Positions 16,857 through 27,210 of a stretch of DNA of 64,000 bases are shown one piece after another (within the stretch, counting starts at the first letter, position 1; every line of letters starts with the position of its first letter). Source of the stretch: Thiothrix subterranea (lineage in GTDB: Bacteria > Pseudomonadota > Gammaproteobacteria > Thiotrichales > Thiotrichaceae); NCBI RefSeq assembly GCF_030930995.1, contig NZ_CP133217.1, forward strand, positions 3,028,001 to 3,092,000. The letters run 5' to 3'. A program made the translations under genes and the position numbers. The notes beneath the pieces were generated by a model. The model made no database searches. It was not told where the DNA came from and was given only the letters and a program-made list of their open reading frames with translations.

Positions 16857-19505
16857 GTGTAAGCGTATTTGCTTTTCCAGCTCCACCAGCACGAACAGCA
16901 CCACCCCCATGCCCAGCACCAGTAAACCGTCGGCAAGCCCCACCGCTTGCGTGCCAAACACTGCCTGTAACGCTGGCAAATACGTAATAGCCGCCTGTGC
17001 CACTATCACCACAACCACCGCCAGCCACACCATTTTCGTGCCGCGCACTGCCTGCCAGGTCAGTGATGTGCTGTAGAGGTTGCGGATAAAGAACAGGTGG
17101 AAAATTTCCATCACTACCAAGGTATTCAGCACCAGAGTACGCGCCAGTTCCAGCGAATAACCTTGATCCAGCGCATACGCATAAATGGCGAACACGCCGC
17201 ACAGAAACAGTGTCGTTACCAGCACAATATGCCACAGCAAACCACCGCTGAGGATAGGCTGGTCACGCGGGCGCGGCGGGCGTTGCATGGTGTTGCTTTC
17301 CGTCGGTTCAAACGCCAACGCCAGCCCCAAGGTTGCCGCCGTAATCATATTCACCCACAAAATTTGCAGCGGCGTAATCGGCAACAACATCCCCAGCAAC
17401 AATGCCAACACAATCACCGCCGCCTCCCCGGTGCTGGTGGGCAATGTCCAACTGATCACTTTTTTAATGTTGTCATACACCGTGCGCCCTTCGCGTACCG
17501 CTGCCACGATAGAGGCGAAATTATCATCTGCCAGCACCAATTCAGCGGCTTCCTTGGCGGCGGCACTGCCTTTATTACCCATCGCAATGCCCGCATCCGC
17601 CCGTTTCAGCGCGGGCGCATCATTCACGCCGTCACCCGTCATGGCGACAATCAGGCCGTGCGCTTGCAAGGCCGTAACCAAGCGCAATTTGTGTTCCGGC
17701 GTAGTGCGGGCAAATACGTCGTGATCCAATACTGCTGAAGCCAGTTCCGCGTCGTTCAATAAGTCTAGTTCACCCCCTGTCAAAACCTTATCCGGGTATT
17801 GCAAGCCGACTTGCTGCCCAATCGCCGCCGCAGTAGCGGCATGATCGCCGGTAATCATTTTTACGCGAATGCCTGCCCGATGGCATTCCGCAATCGCCGC
17901 AACCGCTTCCGGGCGTGGCGGGTCAATCAAGCCTACCAGCCCCAGCAGGGTCAAATGCTCTTGCACATCCGTCATGTCCAGTACGGTATGGTGTGGCGGC
18001 ACAGTGCGGCTGGCGAATGCCAATACCCGCTGCCCACGAGCGGCAATGGTTTCCGCCTGTTGCTGCCAATACGCGCTGTCCAGTGCTTGCGCTTGCCCAT
18101 CTGCGCTGCGTTGCTGTTGGCACATTGCCAGCAATACTTCGGGCGCACCTTTGACGATGATATGCGCGTGTTGAGTGTGATTGTGATGCAGGCTTGCCAT
18201 GAATTTGTGGCGTGAATCGAAGGGAATTACGTCAGTGCGTGTCCAGTCACTGCGGTGGTGATGCCCGGTTTTAGCGGCGAATGCCAGTAATGCGCCTTCC
18301 ATCGGGTCGCCTTCCACCTGCCAAGTATCAGCGTGCTGTTTGAGTTCCGCATCGTTGCATAGCAAGGCTGCCAAGCCGATTTCTGTGACGGTTGCCGCTT
18401 CCTTGGGCTGCGGCTCGATATTGCCTTGCGGGCTATAGCCTTCGCCATCCACGCTGTATGCCTGCCCAACGGTGATGACACTTGCCACCAGCATTTCATT
18501 GCGGGTCAGTGTGCCGGTTTTATCGGTGCAAATGACGGAAACTGCGCCGATGGTTTCAATCGCAGGCAAGCGGCGTACAATCGCATTGCGCTTTGCCATT
18601 GCCTGCACCCCGACCGCGAGGGTAATCGTCAGGACGGCAGGTAAACCTTCAGGAATCGCCGCAACCGACAAACCCACCACGGCCATGAACAATTCGGCAA
18701 ACTCCTGATGCTGCACGAAATAGCCGAATGCCAAAATCAGGGCTGCCACGGTGAGAATGAACAAGGTCAGCCATTTGGCGAAGACGCTCATTTGTTCCAC
18801 CAGCGGCGTGGTAAGGGTTTCGACCCCTGCGAGCAAACCGCTGATGCGCCCGATTTCGGTATGCCCACCAATTGCCACCACCACGCCTTGCGCTTGCCCG
18901 CTGGTGACGGTCGTGCCGCTGAATGCCAGATTGGTGCGGTCGCCTAACGCAGCATCGGCGGGAACGCTTTCCACCTGCTTATCAACCGGGACGGATTCGC
19001 CGGTAAGAATGGCCTCCTGCACTTGCAAGCCGTAAGCCTGCAACAAGCGCAGGTCGGCTGGCACTTTATCGCCCGCTTCCAGCAACACGATGTCACCGGG
19101 TACGAGCATTTCCCCCGCAATGGTGGTGCGTTTGCCGTCACGTAATACCGCCGCTTGGGGGGCAAGCATCTGGCGAATGGCTGCCATTGCCTGTTCTGCT
19201 TTGCCCTCTTGCAAAAAACCGATAATCGCATTGACCAGCACCACCGCCACAATCACGCTCGTGTCGACCCAATGATCCAGCAAGGCCGTCACCGCTGCTG
19301 CCGCCAGTAACACGTAAATCAGGATATTGTGGAATTGCAGCAGGAAGCGGATCACGGGGCTGCGTTTGGGTGGGGCAGGCAAACGGTTTGCGCCGTGGGT
19401 GAGATGGCGTTCCTGAGCGGTGTGGGTATCAAGACCCGCCGCTTGGCTGCCCAAACGGGTTAGGGTGTCATCAGGGGGAAGTGCGTGCCACGCTTGCTTG
19501 TCCAT
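16851..19505 (-). CDS. P-type ATPase, type II cation pump (Ca2+ likely)
   Basis: About 885 residues from ATG 19505 (an in-frame GTG lies 4 codons upstream). The order is N-terminal cation_ATPase_N domain, A domain with LTGESVP, PEGLP in TM4 (the type II Ca2+-site helix), phosphorylated Asp in [12 protein letters not shown], the N domain (KGAPEVL), and the P domain with MITGDH and [13 protein letters not shown]6 reads [16 protein letters not shown] rather than the SERCA-type NLVTD; this is the form I associate with bacterial CtpF/PacL-like pumps, so ion choice is uncertain between Ca2+ and other cations. It exports cations at the inner membrane. Confidence 0.92.
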   Translation of the reverse strand: MDKQAWHALPPDDTLTRLGSQAAGLDTHTAQERHLTHGANRLPAPPKRSPVIRFLLQFHNILIYVLLAAAAVTALLDHWVDTSVIVAVVLVNAIIGFLQEGKAEQAMAAIRQMLAPQAAVLRDGKRTTIAGEMLVPGDIVLLEAGDKVPADLRLLQAYGLQVQEAILTGESVPVDKQVESVPADAALGDRTNLAFSGTTVTSGQAQGVVVAIGGHTEIGRISGLLAGVETLTTPLVEQMSVFAKWLTLFILTVAALILAFGYFVQHQEFAELFMAVVGLSVAAIPEGLPAVLTITLAVGVQAMAKRNAIVRRLPAIETIGAVSVICTDKTGTLTRNEMLVASVITVGQAYSVDGEGYSPQGNIEPQPKEAATVTEIGLAALLCNDAELKQHADTWQVEGDPMEGALLAFAAKTGHHHRSDWTRTDVIPFDSRHKFMASLHHNHTQHAHIIVKGAPEVLLAMCQQQRSADGQAQALDSAYWQQQAETIAARGQRVLAFASRTVPPHHTVLDMTDVQEHLTLLGLVGLIDPPRPEAVAAIAECHRAGIRVKMITGDHAATAAAIGQQVGLQYPDKVLTGGELDLLNDAELASAVLDHDVFARTTPEHKLRLVTALQAHGLIVAMTGDGVNDAPALKRADAGIAMGNKGSAAAKEAAELVLADDNFASIVAAVREGRTVYDNIKKVISWTLPTSTGEAAVIVLALLLGMLLPITPLQILWVNMITAATLGLALAFEPTESNTMQRPPRPRDQPILSGGLLWHIVLVTTLFLCGVFAIYAYALDQGYSLELARTLVLNTLVVMEIFHLFFIRNLYSTSLTWQAVRGTKMVWLAVVVVIVAQAAITYLPALQAVFGTQAVGLADGLLVLGMGVVLFVLVELEKQIRLHL

Positions 19506-19622
19506 GTGGGTTCTCACTTGTTATGACTGTTCCCTCTGAGGGTAACAGGGAAACTGGAAATGGCAAACCCCTGATTCTTGGTGTAATCTTTGTAGATATA
19601 CTGTTGAGAAGGAGGTTTCGCC

Positions 19623-19829
19623 ATGTCCACGACAGAAGACACCCGCCCATTCGTTGCCCCCTGCCGCCGACTTGATACGACTGCGCCCCTGCGCTGGCTA
19701 AAGTTGGGGTTTCAGGATTTCCGCCAAGCACCATTACAGATCGGTTATGCAAGCTGGCGGGGTTATCGGGAAACCATTATCAGTGATGAATGGGAACAAG
19801 ACCCGGATACGGTGTCCAGGGTTACTTGA
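19623..19829 (+). pseudogene. N-terminal remnant of a DUF2189 membrane protein
   Basis: A 68-codon frame with a strong AAGGAGG ribosome site. Residues 14-42 (CRRLDTTAPLRWLKLGFQDF, then RQAPLQIGY) match the start of DUF2189 proteins, where they precede the first membrane helix. After IGYA the family sequence stops and the remainder (SWRGYRETI...) is unrelated and ends at a TGA, so the six-helix body is missing. The full-length relative at 27978-28763 shows what is lost. It overlaps the minus-strand 57-aa gene by 8 bases. It might instead be a genuine short protein. Confidence 0.5.
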
Positions 19830-19995
19830 CCATTACAGGCGCATCCTCACCTTGCAAAACGACTTTGCCGTCTTGCCAAAGTACTGCGTAATGCCCTAAA
19901 CGGCGTTTCCTCTCCAAAGTCTGGGTGGCTGTTTTGCGCAGGCTTTCCAGCATAAGCTGTGTTTTTGTGCTTGGGGTTTTCGTGACAATTTTCAT
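19822..19995 (-). CDS. 57-aa protein coupled to the zeta-like kinase
   Basis: A short frame starting [20 protein letters not shown] and ending APVMVK. Its ATG overlaps the stop of the zeta-like gene as ATGA, so it is translationally coupled to it. It is basic in the middle ([12 protein letters not shown]) and has a short beta-rich C-terminal half ([13 protein letters not shown]). By position it could be the antitoxin or a regulator of the kinase, though in most zeta systems the antitoxin comes first. I do not recognise a family. Confidence 0.6.
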   Translation of the reverse strand: MKIVTKTPSTKTQLMLESLRKTATQTLERKRRLGHYAVLWQDGKVVLQGEDAPVMVK

Positions 19996-20573
19996 AGCCC
20001 AGCCTCCTTTAACAAAAGCTGATAGTAAGCAGATTCAATGATATTACGCTCATCACCGTGTTGCTCGAAAATCAATTCCGGTTGGCTGGCAATGTTCATA
20101 AAGCACTGGCAGTTGTCCACGATGTGACTGAACTCCTCCAGCAAATTGCGCAAGCTGCGGGCGAAACGCCGTTCAATATCCTGGAGCGGGATATTATGCC
20201 CGCCGTGTGCTACCCGTTCGGCAACGCGCTGTTTGGACATTTCCAGCGATGGCAGAGCGAAATACGCCAGTTCCACCTGCCATCCGCCCGCTTTCATGCG
20301 CTGAATCAGTTTCAGATAGGTACGGCCTGCCAGTGTGGTTTCAAAGGCGAAATCTTCGCGGCGCTGAATTGCCTCCCCGATTTCCCGCAGGAAAATCCGG
20401 CTGGCGGCTACCAGTTCACGTTCGGGGGCTAATGGCGACAAACCGGCTGCAATCAGGTCGGCGTTGATGAAGCGGGAACAGTTCGCCACGTTGGGCAGGT
20501 AATCCAGCGCGAAAGTGGTTTTTCCTGCGCCATTTGGGCCTGCGATGATGGTGCAAATAGGTTTATTTGTCAT
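19992..20573 (-). CDS. zeta-toxin-like P-loop kinase
   Basis: 193 residues from the ATG at 20573, which has GGAGG 7 bases upstream; a longer open frame to 20606 lacks a ribosome site. A Walker A motif, GPNGAGKT (12-19), is followed by [13 protein letters not shown] and FAFETTLAG, the pattern of zeta toxins and their chaperone-like relatives. Zeta toxins phosphorylate UDP-N-acetylglucosamine and block peptidoglycan synthesis; many chromosomal members of this short form have unproven activity. It is followed by a coupled 57-aa gene and preceded by the HNH/ATPase/hsdMS genes on the same strand, so it may be part of the same defence island. Confidence 0.78.
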   Translation of the reverse strand: MTNKPICTIIAGPNGAGKTTFALDYLPNVANCSRFINADLIAAGLSPLAPERELVAASRIFLREIGEAIQRREDFAFETTLAGRTYLKLIQRMKAGGWQVELAYFALPSLEMSKQRVAERVAHGGHNIPLQDIERRFARSLRNLLEEFSHIVDNCQCFMNIASQPELIFEQHGDERNIIESAYYQLLLKEAGL

Positions 20574-20624
20574 GCACTTACCTCCAGCAAGTCGCGTGAT
20601 ATTCAAGTTAACAAATATAAAGAA

Positions 20625-21443
20625 TTACCGTTCAAAAACAGCGGCGATAATCGGTTCACTGCCCTTTTTCCTAATACAAGCCTCAGCGACAGATGAAAAC
20701 TCAGCTTCGTATTTGACCCTATCCTTTAATCTGCTAAGTGCCATATTTTTCATTAACCAAACCAATGCCTTCGCCCCTTGATCTCTCGCCCCCTGATATT
20801 CATTAATCTCACGTAGGCACTCATCCCAAATCCTGCCACGCTTCTGATTCAGGCGATCCAGCCTGTTCAACCCTAGAATATCTATGGTCTGCTCTGCCAT
20901 GAATCGCTCAACAGAATAATCAACTCCCCCTGCTAATACTGCGATACAACCATCATCATCACGCTCGTATGAGATTAAGCGAGTCTGATCAGTTAATGGG
21001 TCTATCAGTGCCGCACCTTCCAAACGGAGTTGAGCCTCAGAACAATTTTCCCGTGCCCGATATTCACCTTCGCAGATAGGAAAGTAATCCCGCTTCTTAA
21101 CATTGATAAGCTGCCCAGCAATGACATAGTTTTTGTAGTTGAAAGACAGCCACCAGTAACCCGATTCTGTAGACCCATCAGGATTCGTGATTCGGCCTTT
21201 AGGGCGAAAATGGTCAACGTGAATCGAAGAAACACTCTCTGCGGCTTCCGTGTACCAGCATTTATTAGCAAACTGTTGCAATAACCAGTTACGTATACGG
21301 TTATCACGCCAGAGATTTTCATTGGCTTTAATGATGACATGTCTGGCGGCTTCATCGGATGCTGCCTGTAGCTGGGCCGTTAGCCGATCTGCATCATCAA
21401 GCCAGTCTTGCGGCGGAGTACCAGTGATTACGACCTTTCGCAT
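20625..21443 (-). CDS. HNH endonuclease, Septu PtuB-like
   Basis: About 272 residues from the ATG at 21443 (AAGGGG 5 bases upstream; a GTG two codons earlier overlaps the ATPase stop). The HNH/beta-beta-alpha-Me core is visible: Cys64 in NKCWYTE, then HVDHFRPKG (77-85 counted from the GTG), and a downstream Tyr/Trp-rich segment (GYWWLSFNYKNY). This Cx..HxDHFRPK pattern is typical of the HNH partners of defence ATPases in Septu and some retrons. It lies directly after the AAA ATPase, as PtuB follows PtuA. It would cut DNA or RNA when licensed by the ATPase. Confidence 0.85.
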   Translation of the reverse strand: MRKVVITGTPPQDWLDDADRLTAQLQAASDEAARHVIIKANENLWRDNRIRNWLLQQFANKCWYTEAAESVSSIHVDHFRPKGRITNPDGSTESGYWWLSFNYKNYVIAGQLINVKKRDYFPICEGEYRARENCSEAQLRLEGAALIDPLTDQTRLISYERDDDGCIAVLAGGVDYSVERFMAEQTIDILGLNRLDRLNQKRGRIWDECLREINEYQGARDQGAKALVWLMKNMALSRLKDRVKYEAEFSSVAEACIRKKGSEPIIAAVFER

Positions 21444-21445
21444 TC

Positions 21446-23233
21446 TCACCCCTTAGCTTTTATTGCCAATTCTTGAGCAATTTTTGAGAGTTCATCAATT
21501 CTCTCAGCTTTTACCAGCTCTTCAATAATCTGCTCGGCAAGCTGGTTTTGCGCCTGAATTTCTTGTTTCGTCAGCAATTCATTCAGAGGTTTGCGGCGAA
21601 CTTTATACATCTGTTCGATAAATAGCTGATACATGGGGTCACGGTATTCGCGTGAAAAGCCAAGATCTTCCAGTCGCGTTACCAGATATTCCAGTTCCTG
21701 TTCTTCGTCAGGTGTTAAGCCTGCTTCCCTGCGTTTGGCCAATAGATCATTCCGGCATTGCAGATCATCCATGGTTTGACCATCGAGAGTGGATGGCAAG
21801 CCAAAGATTTCACTTTTCAACAAACCAGATACCCCCATACCTTGAGGATGCTCATCAGGTTGCACCACTTCGGTTTGTTGACCATGTTTTCGCAAAATAT
21901 GCACCTGTTCACGTTTGAGACCACCGATCATCATCGGGTCGTGGGTCGTAATCAGGACTTGTGACTCACCTTGTACAATGGCATCCGGGCGGGGTTTCAG
22001 GACATTCTCAATATCATCGAAGTAGCGCAGTTTCCAAATCGGATTGAGGTGGGTATCCGGCTCATCCAGCAGGAATAGGCAGTCATCTTCATTGGTGATT
22101 CGCATCAACCCCAGTACCGTCAGCATTTGCAGTTCACCTTCGGATAGCTGGGTGAAACTGACTTTACCGCCGTGTTCGTCACGCTTTTTGACGGTAATGC
22201 GGACTTCTTCGATCAGGTCGCCGATGTATGCGCCTTCGGCATAGCGGAAAAAGCTGCTGGGTGAGCCGATCAATTCGCCCAATTCACGCAGTTTTTCTTT
22301 GTCGGGAACAAACAAGTAAAGCTGTTTTTGCCGTTCACGCCTGCCACGAAAATCAATCAGTTTGGGTTCTTCGTGCTGGATAGGAGCCCATGCGACTTGC
22401 CACAGTTTATCCAGAAATTCGGATACTACGTTGCCGCGTGCGTACCAGAAACGTGGGTCGCCTTGCAGAATGTCGTCCTCTTCCAAACGGCGCAAGCGAT
22501 GCGGCTGTTTCAGCACGAACAAGGCTGATTCCAGCGATTCGATATTCAGGTTTTCGAGAATTTTCTGGAAGACAGGATCGTTAGAAAGCAGGCAAGCCAA
22601 TAACACCAGTTGGCTATGCCCTCCACGGCAGTAAAACAGCCGCCGCAAACGATCATCACCAAGTTGCCTTAGCAGCTCTTTTTCACGCTCCTCCAATTCT
22701 TTCACAGTATTTTCAGGCGTAACTTCCTCAGCCGTAATTTCCTGGCGACGATTAAAACGGCGTTGATGTTCCTGAAAAAGAATTTCCATACGTTCATTAC
22801 GCCCCGAGTAATAAGCAAAGATATGTGACGGCAGTAAACGTGGCCCTTTATGTGGGTCGTAATTCTCTTTTCTGGGATCATCATTTATGCGGAGGTAATC
22901 AAGAAACTTTTTCTCCCCATCAACCCAAACCAATGGTCTTTTCTGTTGGGCTAGATCACCCTTTACTTTTATCACATATCCACGAATTTTGTATTCAAGC
23001 TCGTAGTCAAACTCCACATCCAAACCTAAATCAATGCCGCGAAAAATGGAAATGATCGCCTCCATCAGATTGGATTTACCCGTGCCATTCTGACCAATCA
23101 GCGCATGGCTGCGGATTGCTTTCCGCTCTGTACTGGCGGGCTGTCTTGGTGATGGTTCGTAATACTCGGCGAAATCTACCGTTACATCACGCAGGTTGCG
23201 GAACTGTTTGAGCCAAAGGCGTTGCAATCGCAT
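21446..23233 (-). CDS. restriction-associated AAA ATPase, Septu PtuA-like
   Basis: 595 residues, an ABC/SMC-like ATPase. The Walker A GQNGTGKS is at 47-54, the signature-like LSEGELQML near 365, and the Walker B FLLDEPDTHLNP near 393 followed by the ITTHDP switch. A long helical insert separates the two halves of the nucleotide-binding fold, and the C-terminal 100 residues are helical. This is the family that NCBI calls restriction system-associated AAA ATPase. It starts 1 base from the end of hsdS and is coupled to the HNH gene, so hsdM, hsdS, ATPase and HNH are one transcription unit. Confidence 0.88.
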   Translation of the reverse strand: MRLQRLWLKQFRNLRDVTVDFAEYYEPSPRQPASTERKAIRSHALIGQNGTGKSNLMEAIISIFRGIDLGLDVEFDYELEYKIRGYVIKVKGDLAQQKRPLVWVDGEKKFLDYLRINDDPRKENYDPHKGPRLLPSHIFAYYSGRNERMEILFQEHQRRFNRRQEITAEEVTPENTVKELEEREKELLRQLGDDRLRRLFYCRGGHSQLVLLACLLSNDPVFQKILENLNIESLESALFVLKQPHRLRRLEEDDILQGDPRFWYARGNVVSEFLDKLWQVAWAPIQHEEPKLIDFRGRRERQKQLYLFVPDKEKLRELGELIGSPSSFFRYAEGAYIGDLIEEVRITVKKRDEHGGKVSFTQLSEGELQMLTVLGLMRITNEDDCLFLLDEPDTHLNPIWKLRYFDDIENVLKPRPDAIVQGESQVLITTHDPMMIGGLKREQVHILRKHGQQTEVVQPDEHPQGMGVSGLLKSEIFGLPSTLDGQTMDDLQCRNDLLAKRREAGLTPDEEQELEYLVTRLEDLGFSREYRDPMYQLFIEQMYKVRRKPLNELLTKQEIQAQNQLAEQIIEELVKAERIDELSKIAQELAIKAKG

Positions 23234-25206
23234 CAGTCTGCCTCCTTCTCCAGCATTTGCGCCCCAGTGGGTTCAGCAATCCAGCCGTGCCTCACTTCGG
23301 TTTTAAGCTGGGCGTAGAAAGCGTCAATTTCCCCGCCGAAGCGTTGCCACAAGTCATTTGCACCCATTTCACCGTTATGACGGGCAAGCAGGCTTGCCAA
23401 TGGGGCTTGGGTATTGCTGGAAGGTTGAACTGTCCCCAAACGCACCGGGGCTTTCAATTCGGTTTTTGGGACTTTCATAGGTTCCTCCTGTTGCAGGGTA
23501 GAAATACCAGTCAGACTTGCAATAGCAGCCGTCGCCAAACGTTCAGCCGTCTTCTGAGCGGAACTACGCTTTACTTCTAACGTATCGCAAAACTGCATCA
23601 AGGCTTGTAGTTTCTCTATGATTTTGATCTGAACATCAATCGGCGGCAAAGGTATAGATAACTCATGAATTACCTGACGAGAAACATTACGCATCGAATC
23701 GCTTGTACCTGTTGCCCTCACTCGATAATAAGCTCGTGCGTAACTTGAGTTATTCACCAAATTAACCCATTTTTTTACCCTATGATCAATAAAGTATAAC
23801 CTGACAATCTTATCACTCATCATCAATCTTTCCGGGCAACCGGCAGGAACAATAACACTTTTAGCAACCAAATCAGCAGTATTGGCGCGTGACATTAAAA
23901 AATCATTTGGCTTTGCTTCATATTCTGCTTTTGGCTCTAAAGATAATGGCAGCTTTTTATTCTCTCCACTGTTAAAAACACCCCAAGTAACTGCACTAAC
24001 TTTAAGAACACCCCATTGATCATTTTGACGTGGCTCGGAATCACACTGGGGACTCCAGCCAGAATCTGAACCTAATAACAAATCCTCAAGCAATACCCAA
24101 GACCAATTTTCTGGCAAATCAAAACTTGCTTCGGCTTCTTTAAGCTTTGCGAATCTTTTACTTTTCTTTATTGTCTTTACTTCTTCCACGAAGTTTTTAA
24201 CAGAATCAGGTGAGTTCTCATCCAACAGTAGCCCTTTTATTGCCATGTCAGAAATCAGAATGCGAAGTTCTGCAACATCCTCCGCCTCAGCAAAAAGATA
24301 CGAGAAATTCCCCGCCAATCGTTCCCAGCTATTTTGCAACTCTTTCGGGCTTTCCGCATTGGCAACCGCTTGCAAGACAGACTGACGCAACTTGTTCTGT
24401 AACTTGCGTTTTTTCTGTTGTTGGGTTTCGAGTTTGTCGCAAAGAGCCATGAGTTCATCGACTTTGGCAACAATGCGGGATTGTTCTTCTGTTGGAGGTA
24501 AAGGAATAGGATAGGTAGCAAAAAACTCTGTAGGTAGACGTTTCTGACCCGCAGTTCCTGTCATATTTTTCTCACCTTCAACCTTAAAATAAGGAGATCG
24601 AAGGAATATATAAACATAATTAGGCAATACACCTTTATGGATCAGACGAACCACATGTAACTCAGTAGTACCAGCACCTATTCCCAGTTCACTTTTCAAA
24701 CCACGGATAACAGCAGCTTTTCCATTCTCAAAACATGGAGTTATTTTTGCAACTACAACGTCATTATTGGCAAAATGAGTATAACCTTTTTTAATTTCAT
24801 CCCACCGACGAACCTCGCTAACCAAAGCCACCTGATGTGACTCAGAAATACTGTGCATAGGTATAAAGTCAGCCAGACTGCCATTTTCATCGTCTAATTT
24901 ATTTTTTGGGCTAACTTCACCTATATCTAACAGTCGAGTCCACACCCAACTGTTAGGAATACTAACATTCCCAGGAATTAGCAGAATCTCCTTTTCCAAC
25001 TTTGGGATTCGCTTATATTTGTTTTTCTTTATCAGCTTCTCGCGCTCTAGTTCAATTTTTCGCAGCAAACTCTCAGCCTCTTCAACTTGCTGACTTAACA
25101 AACCTGTAATAGCTAACTGATAAATCATTTCCCGAAGACGCTGCACACCATTAGGTGCATTGGCGATGTGTCCAAACTCGGCTAGAAACTGTTTGGCATC
25201 CATCAA
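23233..25206 (-). CDS. hsdS: type I restriction-modification specificity subunit HsdS
   Basis: 657 residues with two target-recognition domains (about 85-245 and 365-545), each closed by the conserved helix motif: PLPPTEEQSRIVAKVDELMA and PLPPIDVQIKIIEKLQALMQ. These set the two half-sites of a bipartite DNA target. The protein is longer than the common 400-450 residues because of an N-terminal helical region (1-80), a long linker between the TRDs and a C-terminal ~90-residue extension after TAAIASLTGI. It overlaps hsdM by 4 bases. The target sequence cannot be inferred. Confidence 0.93.
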   Translation of the reverse strand: MMDAKQFLAEFGHIANAPNGVQRLREMIYQLAITGLLSQQVEEAESLLRKIELEREKLIKKNKYKRIPKLEKEILLIPGNVSIPNSWVWTRLLDIGEVSPKNKLDDENGSLADFIPMHSISESHQVALVSEVRRWDEIKKGYTHFANNDVVVAKITPCFENGKAAVIRGLKSELGIGAGTTELHVVRLIHKGVLPNYVYIFLRSPYFKVEGEKNMTGTAGQKRLPTEFFATYPIPLPPTEEQSRIVAKVDELMALCDKLETQQQKKRKLQNKLRQSVLQAVANAESPKELQNSWERLAGNFSYLFAEAEDVAELRILISDMAIKGLLLDENSPDSVKNFVEEVKTIKKSKRFAKLKEAEASFDLPENWSWVLLEDLLLGSDSGWSPQCDSEPRQNDQWGVLKVSAVTWGVFNSGENKKLPLSLEPKAEYEAKPNDFLMSRANTADLVAKSVIVPAGCPERLMMSDKIVRLYFIDHRVKKWVNLVNNSSYARAYYRVRATGTSDSMRNVSRQVIHELSIPLPPIDVQIKIIEKLQALMQFCDTLEVKRSSAQKTAERLATAAIASLTGISTLQQEEPMKVPKTELKAPVRLGTVQPSSNTQAPLASLLARHNGEMGANDLWQRFGGEIDAFYAQLKTEVRHGWIAEPTGAQMLEKEAD

Positions 25207-27008
25207 GCGGCATCCTCTTCTGCGAAGTGGTGTGCTAAGGCTGCTGCCAATTCACTTTTCAGGGTGTTTTCGGTTTCTTCGATTTCGCCGAGTAGTTTTT
25301 TGTACTTGTCCAGTAATATGTCAGGGTCATGGATTTCTTCTTCTGCTGAATTCGGGTTTTTCAGGTCGAGGTTGAAGATAGGCCAGTAGATGCGGTCGCC
25401 CGCTGCCTTGGCATCACGCGCTTTCAGGTAGAGCGGTTCGTATTGCGCTTTCAGGTCGTCAATCTGCTTATCAACCTGTTTACGATACTCGGCATCCGTG
25501 CCGCCAACCAGACTTTTGCGTAGTTCTTTGGCTTGATTCTCCAAGTTTTTAGCTTGGTTGTTGAGTTCTTCCGCTCTTGCCCAATGCGGCTTGGCTTCTG
25601 CCAGTTTTTCTGTACGCAGGGTTTTGAAGTCAACTTTCCACGCCAGTTCGCTTTCTTCACGGTCGGTAAAGTCGTTGTCTTCCGTTCCCCACCATGCCTT
25701 TTCTGCGTCGAACTCTTCCAGCCGGATCGGTTTGGTTTTGGAATAGCTTTTGTAACCGGACGGATACGGATGCTCATAAAACCAGATCGTTTCAGTTGCG
25801 AAGATTTCATCCTGATCCGCATCATCCGCCACCTTTGCCTTGTGCCGAGTAAAGAACAGCAGGTTGGTTTTGATAGTGGTATAAGGCGCGAACACACCTT
25901 TGGGCAAGCGCACAATCGTATGCAGCTTACATTCCTTCAACAGCTTTTCTTTCAGCTTGCCCTTGATACCATCGCCAAACATGAAGCCATCCGGCAACAC
26001 CACCGCAGCCCGCCCACCGTCATCTTTCAGCAGCTTCTTAATGATCAGTGCCATGAACATGTCAGCAGTTTCACGGGTACGCAGGTCAACGGGATAGCCG
26101 CCCCCTACGCTGTCCTCCTCATAACCACCAAACGGCGGATTGGTCACAATGCAATCAAACTTTTTACTCTCATCCCAGTCGCCCCAAGCTTTTGCCAAAG
26201 TATTGCGATGTTCAATCTGACTGGGCGTATCAACGCCGTGTAACAGCAAATTGGTCGTACACAGCAGATGGGGTAACGGTTTCTTCTCAAAACCAAAAAT
26301 CAAGTCTTCAATTAACCGCTTATCATCTGGACTAGGTTTATCCGCAAGCTGATGATTGAAATACTCAATTGCCGCTGTCAAAAACCCTCCCGTACCACAA
26401 GCAGGGTCAAGTACCTTATCTTTTTTATCCAGCCTTGGACTAAGCCGATTAACCATAAACTGAGTAATCGCCCTTGGCGTATAAAACTCCCCCGCATTAC
26501 CTGCACCACGCAAGTCATTGAGCATTTGCTCATACACATCACCCAGATTGGCGCGAGTCTTGAAATCGTGGAGGTCGATAGCCTCGTCCAGCTTCTCGAT
26601 TACTTCCTGCATCAACTGCCCGGACTTCATGTAGTTATGGGATTCGCTGAAAACCGTATGGACAACCTTCTCTTTTTTGCCAAGATCGGGGTTCACCCTC
26701 TGCAAGCCCGGAAACAGCGTATTGTTCACAAAGTCGATCAATTTATCGGCAAGCATATTGGGCTGTTTCTTACCCTGTGCATCCTTGACGGGTTCTGCCC
26801 AGTCACACCAGCGCAAACCATCTGGAATCGGTGATACGTAGTCTGTTTTGTTATCCTTCGCATCCTTTTCCCAGTCTTGTTCCCGCTGATCAAATACTTT
26901 CAGGAACAGCATCCAGGTCAACTGACCAATACGCTGCGCATCGCCATCGACACCCGCATCCTTGCGCATAATGTCCTGAATACTCTTGATGGTACTGCTG
27001 AGATTCAT
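25203..27008 (-). CDS. hsdM: type I restriction-modification methyltransferase HsdM
   Basis: 601 residues from the ATG at 27008 (AAGGAA upstream; the frame is open to 27050 without a ribosome site). N-terminal HsdM_N helical domain, then the N6-adenine methyltransferase core: SAM-binding DPACGTGG (201-208) and catalytic NPPF (290-293) in IVTNPPFGG. A charged helical C-terminus (about 440-601) would contact HsdS. It methylates adenine in the DNA site set by HsdS. There is no hsdR in the window; the position it would occupy is taken by the AAA ATPase and HNH genes. Confidence 0.94.
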   Translation of the reverse strand: MNLSSTIKSIQDIMRKDAGVDGDAQRIGQLTWMLFLKVFDQREQDWEKDAKDNKTDYVSPIPDGLRWCDWAEPVKDAQGKKQPNMLADKLIDFVNNTLFPGLQRVNPDLGKKEKVVHTVFSESHNYMKSGQLMQEVIEKLDEAIDLHDFKTRANLGDVYEQMLNDLRGAGNAGEFYTPRAITQFMVNRLSPRLDKKDKVLDPACGTGGFLTAAIEYFNHQLADKPSPDDKRLIEDLIFGFEKKPLPHLLCTTNLLLHGVDTPSQIEHRNTLAKAWGDWDESKKFDCIVTNPPFGGYEEDSVGGGYPVDLRTRETADMFMALIIKKLLKDDGGRAAVVLPDGFMFGDGIKGKLKEKLLKECKLHTIVRLPKGVFAPYTTIKTNLLFFTRHKAKVADDADQDEIFATETIWFYEHPYPSGYKSYSKTKPIRLEEFDAEKAWWGTEDNDFTDREESELAWKVDFKTLRTEKLAEAKPHWARAEELNNQAKNLENQAKELRKSLVGGTDAEYRKQVDKQIDDLKAQYEPLYLKARDAKAAGDRIYWPIFNLDLKNPNSAEEEIHDPDILLDKYKKLLGEIEETENTLKSELAAALAHHFAEEDAA

Positions 27009-27210
27009 CCGGTTTCCTTGTTGATTATCGGCGCTTGAGAAGCCAGCCAAACCAAGGGTTTTTACCGACTAATTGCCAACGAGTAAAGCGTCTAATGGTA
27101 GGCTAACTGACATAACTATCCAGCCAGTTCCTGATATAACGCCTGTTCCAGCCCTCTGACGGCTTAATTGTATTGTTCAGGACTACCGAAAATTAAAGCC
27201 ACATTCGTGA

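Noticed and set aside
27009-27210. Possible hsdR remnant upstream of hsdM
   Set aside because: Only a short protein-like stretch in one frame; no helicase or nuclease motif.
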